Shown: in pieces, positions 61,801 through 64,000 of the stretch
How the letters are laid out: every line of letters begins with the position of its first letter
How positions within the stretch are numbered: the stretch's first letter is position 1
Assembly (NCBI RefSeq): GCF_963667135.1
Contig: NZ_OY762974.1
Location: 1,426,001 to 1,490,000, forward strand
Origin: an uncultured Macellibacteroides sp.
Lineage (GTDB): Bacteria; Bacteroidota; Bacteroidia; Bacteroidales; Tannerellaceae
DNA length: 64,000 nt
Direction of reading: 5' to 3'
The notes under the pieces: generated by a model
The model's database searches: none
Told to the model about the DNA's origin: nothing
Seen by the model: only the letters and a program-made list of their open reading frames with translations
Translations under genes and position numbers: made by a program

Positions 61801-62255
61801 ACAGCACCGGTTAAATCTGTTCTGCGCATTGTCTGGTAACCTACTACAACGATTTCATCCAGTTTTTTTGTATCTTCTTGTAGTTTAATAGTTAGAGGCT
61901 GATTATTGATTACCGCAACTTCCAATGGTAAGTACCCTATATATGTTACTACAACAGGATTTTTTCTGTTTTGTATGGTAAGAGAAAAATTGCCATCAAT
62001 ATCTGTTACGGCTCCATTTGATGTACCCTTTTCAACAACATTAGCTCCAATGATTGGTTCGCCAGCTGTATCAGTCACTTTTCCTTTTATTGAAAAATTC
62101 TGTTGTGGTATGGGTAATTCAATACTTTGCTTTACAGAATGTTTTTCAGAATGAGAGGCATTTATCGGTTGCAAATTTAGGAGCCCCATGAAAAGAATGG
62201 GTACGGCAATGGCCGGATACCTCCTTACTTTTGCTTTTCTCGCGTTTTGATTCAT
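58890..62255 (-). CDS. SusC/RagA-family TonB-dependent outer-membrane transporter (second PUL)
   Basis: 1,121 residues. N-terminal signal/anchor (AIAVPILFMGLLNLQPINA), carboxypeptidase-regulatory-like domain (IKGKVTDTAGEPIIGANVVE), TonB box KLDEIVVVGYQTMRRTDLTG, plug (TKIRVRGVASINASSDPLYV, AAIYGSRAAGGVVLITTKRG) and barrel ending YNMGVQISF. It is longer than the first SusC. A poly-basic start (MNQNARKAKVRRYP) precedes the signal. It transports the product made by surface enzymes of this PUL. The 235 bases upstream (62256-62490) show no further gene. Confidence 0.96.
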   Translation of the reverse strand: MNQNARKAKVRRYPAIAVPILFMGLLNLQPINASHSEKHSVKQSIELPIPQQNFSIKGKVTDTAGEPIIGANVVEKGTSNGAVTDIDGNFSLTIQNRKNPVVVTYIGYLPLEVAVINNQPLTIKLQEDTKKLDEIVVVGYQTMRRTDLTGAVASLKAGELNLTTPSVGQSLVGKVAGVQISQVSGAPYEGTKIRVRGVASINASSDPLYVIDGYPSNNDLFINPEDIESIEVLKDAASAAIYGSRAAGGVVLITTKRGKEGKAQVKYDFQLSVNQLSKKVNMLNAQEFAELHVEGHNNAYKNLLVTSGKEWNDTMFSDDNATRAKRLGSSNSAAMIPEFLYDFANQKVITPQYDTDWQDELYQNALSQRHTLSVNGGGKDVRYQISGGYQDQEGIILSTGQKRINLRSNIDIDINEKLKAGANFSMTSNWNKEVREGRFNQGPILGALVYAPIFRAYDENGNLVKNEMASYASAYGFQQIENPVALATETKISRDGIRNTYNVFATYEIAKDLFAKANLAMYNFNEKYEFYLPTSLSSGVNPPYSDAAKASAYSLAKTTGVRDYLGEFTLNYNKTLGKHTVSGVAGYSLQKNMTDIIEVKGTGYEDDHIKEITGHGAEANNIELTGNTKKSNWTMLSYFARANYNFGDKYYLTASFRGDGSSLFGPLNRWGYFPSVSAGWTISNEGFYQDAFGTSSSLKLRGSWGLSGNNNIGNYNFLQVMSSPTGVVLGNSSTESAMYPGEFKDQHLGWESTSQYNIGTDLTLLNGRLALSANYYLSNTFNLLFNKPLSAISGTTSMLTNLPDSKIRNQGIDIQVDSRIFSAKDYEFKVSGNISVNRNKVIDLGGASTIITNGAERSYKTHITEEGQPIGMFYGFKVAGMVRESDMVNIAEDDKYYNASTKSFPDGYVLKGPARSLSQTTKLQPGDLYFDDVNEDGVVDDNDKAIIGSPHPDFTYGFNLSGRYKSFDLSASFNGTYGNKVLDGQDYYIFNMEGSGNQYQIVNDRYRNEENPGNGQIYKASRGGTQSNSTRLSTFYLQDGSFLRCTNITMGYNIPGIAKLTNKTISNIRFYVAVDNAFTLTNYRGYNPEVDYNNGENLTPGVDYGKYPLVRAYNMGVQISF

Positions 62256-62490
62256 TGTATAAATTAATTTGTTTTACTGAAATGATGTTAATCTTTTTGC
62301 TGGCACAAAGAACCGCGTATGATATTTCTTTGAAATGACAATACATTTACAATGTTGTAAAGACTATTTAACGTAAATGGCCCAAATGACTCGCTTTACA
62401 TAGATCAAAGGAGATGATTCAAACGATTGAATCACCTCCCCAGGGTAACAAAGTCACAAATCTACGTTCAACTCGGATTAATGAAGTGTT

Positions 62491-63576
62491 TTAAAATGAT
62501 ATTTGATAGTCGAGGCCCTTTCCAGGCTTTACTAGAAGATTCGTGATTTCGAAATTAACGTTACCACTTTGAGTGGATTGCGTAAGGCGAATATCCAGGG
62601 TGTGGAGGCTATTGGGTTCGATCGTATATTCGCGGAAATAGGTTAGAGCGGGATCATGATTTCCTTTTTTTAACCGGAATGTAAGACCTGAGTTATTTTT
62701 CAAAGTAATGCGCACATTTTTATCTGTTTTGTCCACCTTTTCAATTGCTACAGCATTTTTGAACAGTTCTTTCAGATATACTTCTTCTCCAATAAGCATG
62801 TCTTTGTAAAATACAGCCGTCCGGTGACTAAGTAACGCTTCCCTTATACTCTCGGAAGAACGTTCTTTTGCAAATACTAGTGTAATGGTACGATGTTCTC
62901 CTTTGGCAAAGTTTATATCTGTCTGAATTGGCTGATGAATATCAGATGTACCAATCATTGTTAGTTTTTTATCCAGGCACCATTGATGTGCTTCGGGGTA
63001 GTATTCTGGTCCGTTTGCAACTTCAATTCCTTGCATGAATCCCCCTTCATATAATTGCGTGTGAATATCCCACCAACGGGTTTCTTCCGGTTGCTGGGCA
63101 TCCCAACCCGGGTGATTCCAAAAAATAAAGGCGTTTTGATCCTTTGCAGCCTTAAAGGCATCCATATATTCCGGAGTATCCAGCTTATCACAATCCTGCA
63201 GGAATATAGCATTATTATGTCCGGGAGCCATACTACGCGTTATTTCACTTCCTTTTATAAGTATAATCCCTTTATTTTCGGCAGCTGTTTTTGCGATATC
63301 GAATGAACGGTTGTGACTGGCTTTGATATCTTCCTTATGCGGACGGTATTCAAGATGCTCTGTTATCGATATTGCGTCCAGACCTTCGGCATAGGCTTCA
63401 TCAATCCGCACGGTAGGCCATACAAGCCCGTCAGAAAAGACAGTATGCATGTGAAAATCACATTTGAGAGTCTTGTAATTATCCAAATCAGGAATAGTAA
63501 TGTTCTTGTCTTGTGCCTGTCCGAATAATAATTGGACACATATGGCAAGTGCCATGGAAAGATAAATCTTTTTCAT
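62491..63576 (-). CDS. PHP-domain phosphodiesterase (Sb-PDE-like), secreted
   Basis: 361 residues from the ATG at 63576, signal peptide MALAICVQLLFGQ. The PHP metal-binding motifs are CDFHMHTVFSDGLVWPTVRI, DAISITEHLEYRPH, IKGSEITRSMAPGHNNAIFL, FWNHPGWDAQ and GTSDIH. The C-terminal ~100 residues form a separate domain (ITLKNNSGLTFRLKKGNHDP). Sb-PDE-type proteins are metal-dependent phosphodiesterases. It is encoded first in the second PUL operon, before SusC. An upstream in-frame start at 63618 precedes the signal peptide and is rejected. Confidence 0.85.
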   Translation of the reverse strand: MKKIYLSMALAICVQLLFGQAQDKNITIPDLDNYKTLKCDFHMHTVFSDGLVWPTVRIDEAYAEGLDAISITEHLEYRPHKEDIKASHNRSFDIAKTAAENKGIILIKGSEITRSMAPGHNNAIFLQDCDKLDTPEYMDAFKAAKDQNAFIFWNHPGWDAQQPEETRWWDIHTQLYEGGFMQGIEVANGPEYYPEAHQWCLDKKLTMIGTSDIHQPIQTDINFAKGEHRTITLVFAKERSSESIREALLSHRTAVFYKDMLIGEEVYLKELFKNAVAIEKVDKTDKNVRITLKNNSGLTFRLKKGNHDPALTYFREYTIEPNSLHTLDIRLTQSTQSGNVNFEITNLLVKPGKGLDYQISF

Positions 63577-63729
63577 ATTTCTTTTTTGGGTAAAGAAACA
63601 GTCTGCTAGTTTCAGCAATATTACATAGATGATACAATTAATTATCAGATACCATTTTTACTAAATAAATATCAATAGTTCATTCAAAATAAAAAGTGAC
63701 AGCAAGCTGAATAGTCTTTTGATACGGGG

Positions 63730-64000
63730 TCAAATATAATTGCTTGGAGAAACTCCGTACATTTCCTTAAAACAACGTGAAAAATAATTGGGATCGGAAA
63801 AGCCAACAAGAAAAGCCACTTCGTTTACGGTATACTTATGTTGCTTAAGAAGTTGTAAAGCCTTACGAATTCTTATTTCACGCGTAAATGAGGATGCAGA
63901 ATGTCCGGTCGTCGCCTTTAGCTTTCTGAATAGGTTGGCACGGCTCATGGCTGCAAGCGAGCAAAACATATCTACATCGAACTGGGGATTTTGAAGGTTA
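63730..64000 (-). CDS. C-terminal AraC-type DNA-binding domain of a regulator (runs off right edge)
   Basis: The frame is open to the right edge. Visible: NPQFDVDMFCSLAAMSRANL, FRKLKATTGHSASSFTREIR, QLLKQHKYTVNEVAFLVGFS and DPNYFSRCFKEMYGVSPSNY, a typical C-terminus of a hybrid two-component system (HTCS) or stand-alone AraC regulator. The segment FDVDMFCSLAAMSRANLFRK is common in HTCS proteins, so that architecture is favoured, but the sensor is outside the window. It is probably the PUL regulator for the phosphodiesterase-susC-susD-GH92 operon. Confidence 0.85.
   Translation of the reverse strand, partial: NLQNPQFDVDMFCSLAAMSRANLFRKLKATTGHSASSFTREIRIRKALQLLKQHKYTVNEVAFLVGFSDPNYFSRCFKEMYGVSPSNYI

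Overview
The window is a stretch of a Bacteroidales chromosome. Support for this: two SusC/SusD pairs with their glycoside hydrolases, TTTG-N19-TAnnTTTG promoters in front of several genes, a fumarate reductase operon in the order frdC-frdA-frdB, a DUF4248-type gene, and a type II-C Cas9. A Parabacteroides-like (Tannerellaceae) source is plausible, but that is inference from memory of similar gene sets.

Layout. (1) 1-3010: the N-terminal 802 codons of a Cas9, running off the left edge just after RuvC-II, with a divergent candidate tracrRNA and a large imperfect palindrome. (2) 3.1-17.3 kb: a complete polysaccharide utilization locus (PUL). A membrane-spanning SusR-like sensor/regulator is followed by SusC, SusD, a GH144/glycoamylase-family lipoprotein, a GH3 beta-glucosidase, a GH43 enzyme with discoidin and Fn3 domains, and a secreted esterase. 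The GH144 plus GH3 pair suggests beta-1,2-glucan as substrate (inference). (3) 17.3-31.1 kb: core genes. These are frdCAB, a pyridoxamine-oxidase-fold protein, serine acetyltransferase, a THUMP RNA methyltransferase with a disordered basic tail, a DPP-IV-type peptidase, purD, two membrane proteins, mannose-1-phosphate guanylyltransferase and tRNA-Leu(CAA). (4) 31.1-45.1 kb: an accessory block starting directly behind the tRNA. It opens with a 41-bp direct repeat (40/41 identical) bracketing a lipoprotein gene and a 45-codon remnant of a primase whose full-length relative lies 6.8 kb further on. Next come an AraC-regulated esterase/lactone-type operon, a phage- or plasmid-like replication module (primase, DnaB helicase, helix-turn-helix protein), a DUF4248 protein, an HU-like protein, a glucosaminidase and a small membrane protein read in two overlapping frames. 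No integrase or phage structural gene is visible. (5) 45.2-54.1 kb: a defence island. An ImmA/IrrE peptidase with a DUF4411 PIN-like protein lies beside a type I restriction-modification system (hsdM-hsdS-hsdR) that has a two-gene Septu-like cassette (PtuA ATPase, PtuB HNH nuclease) between hsdS and hsdR. The cassette has its own promoter-like element. (6) 54.3-64.0 kb: pcm and a second PUL on the minus strand. That PUL holds the C-terminal part of an AraC-type regulator, a PHP/Sb-PDE-type phosphodiesterase, SusC, SusD, a broken glycerophosphodiesterase and a GH92 alpha-mannosidase.

The most notable points are the Septu pair nested inside a type I RM operon together with a poly-A tract that decides the hsdR start, the primase scar between direct repeats at the tRNA, the tracrRNA beside cas9, a double alpha/beta-hydrolase fusion, and a PUL that combines GH92 with two phosphodiesterase families. 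Everything here comes from reading the sequence; family names rest on motif recognition, not on a database search.
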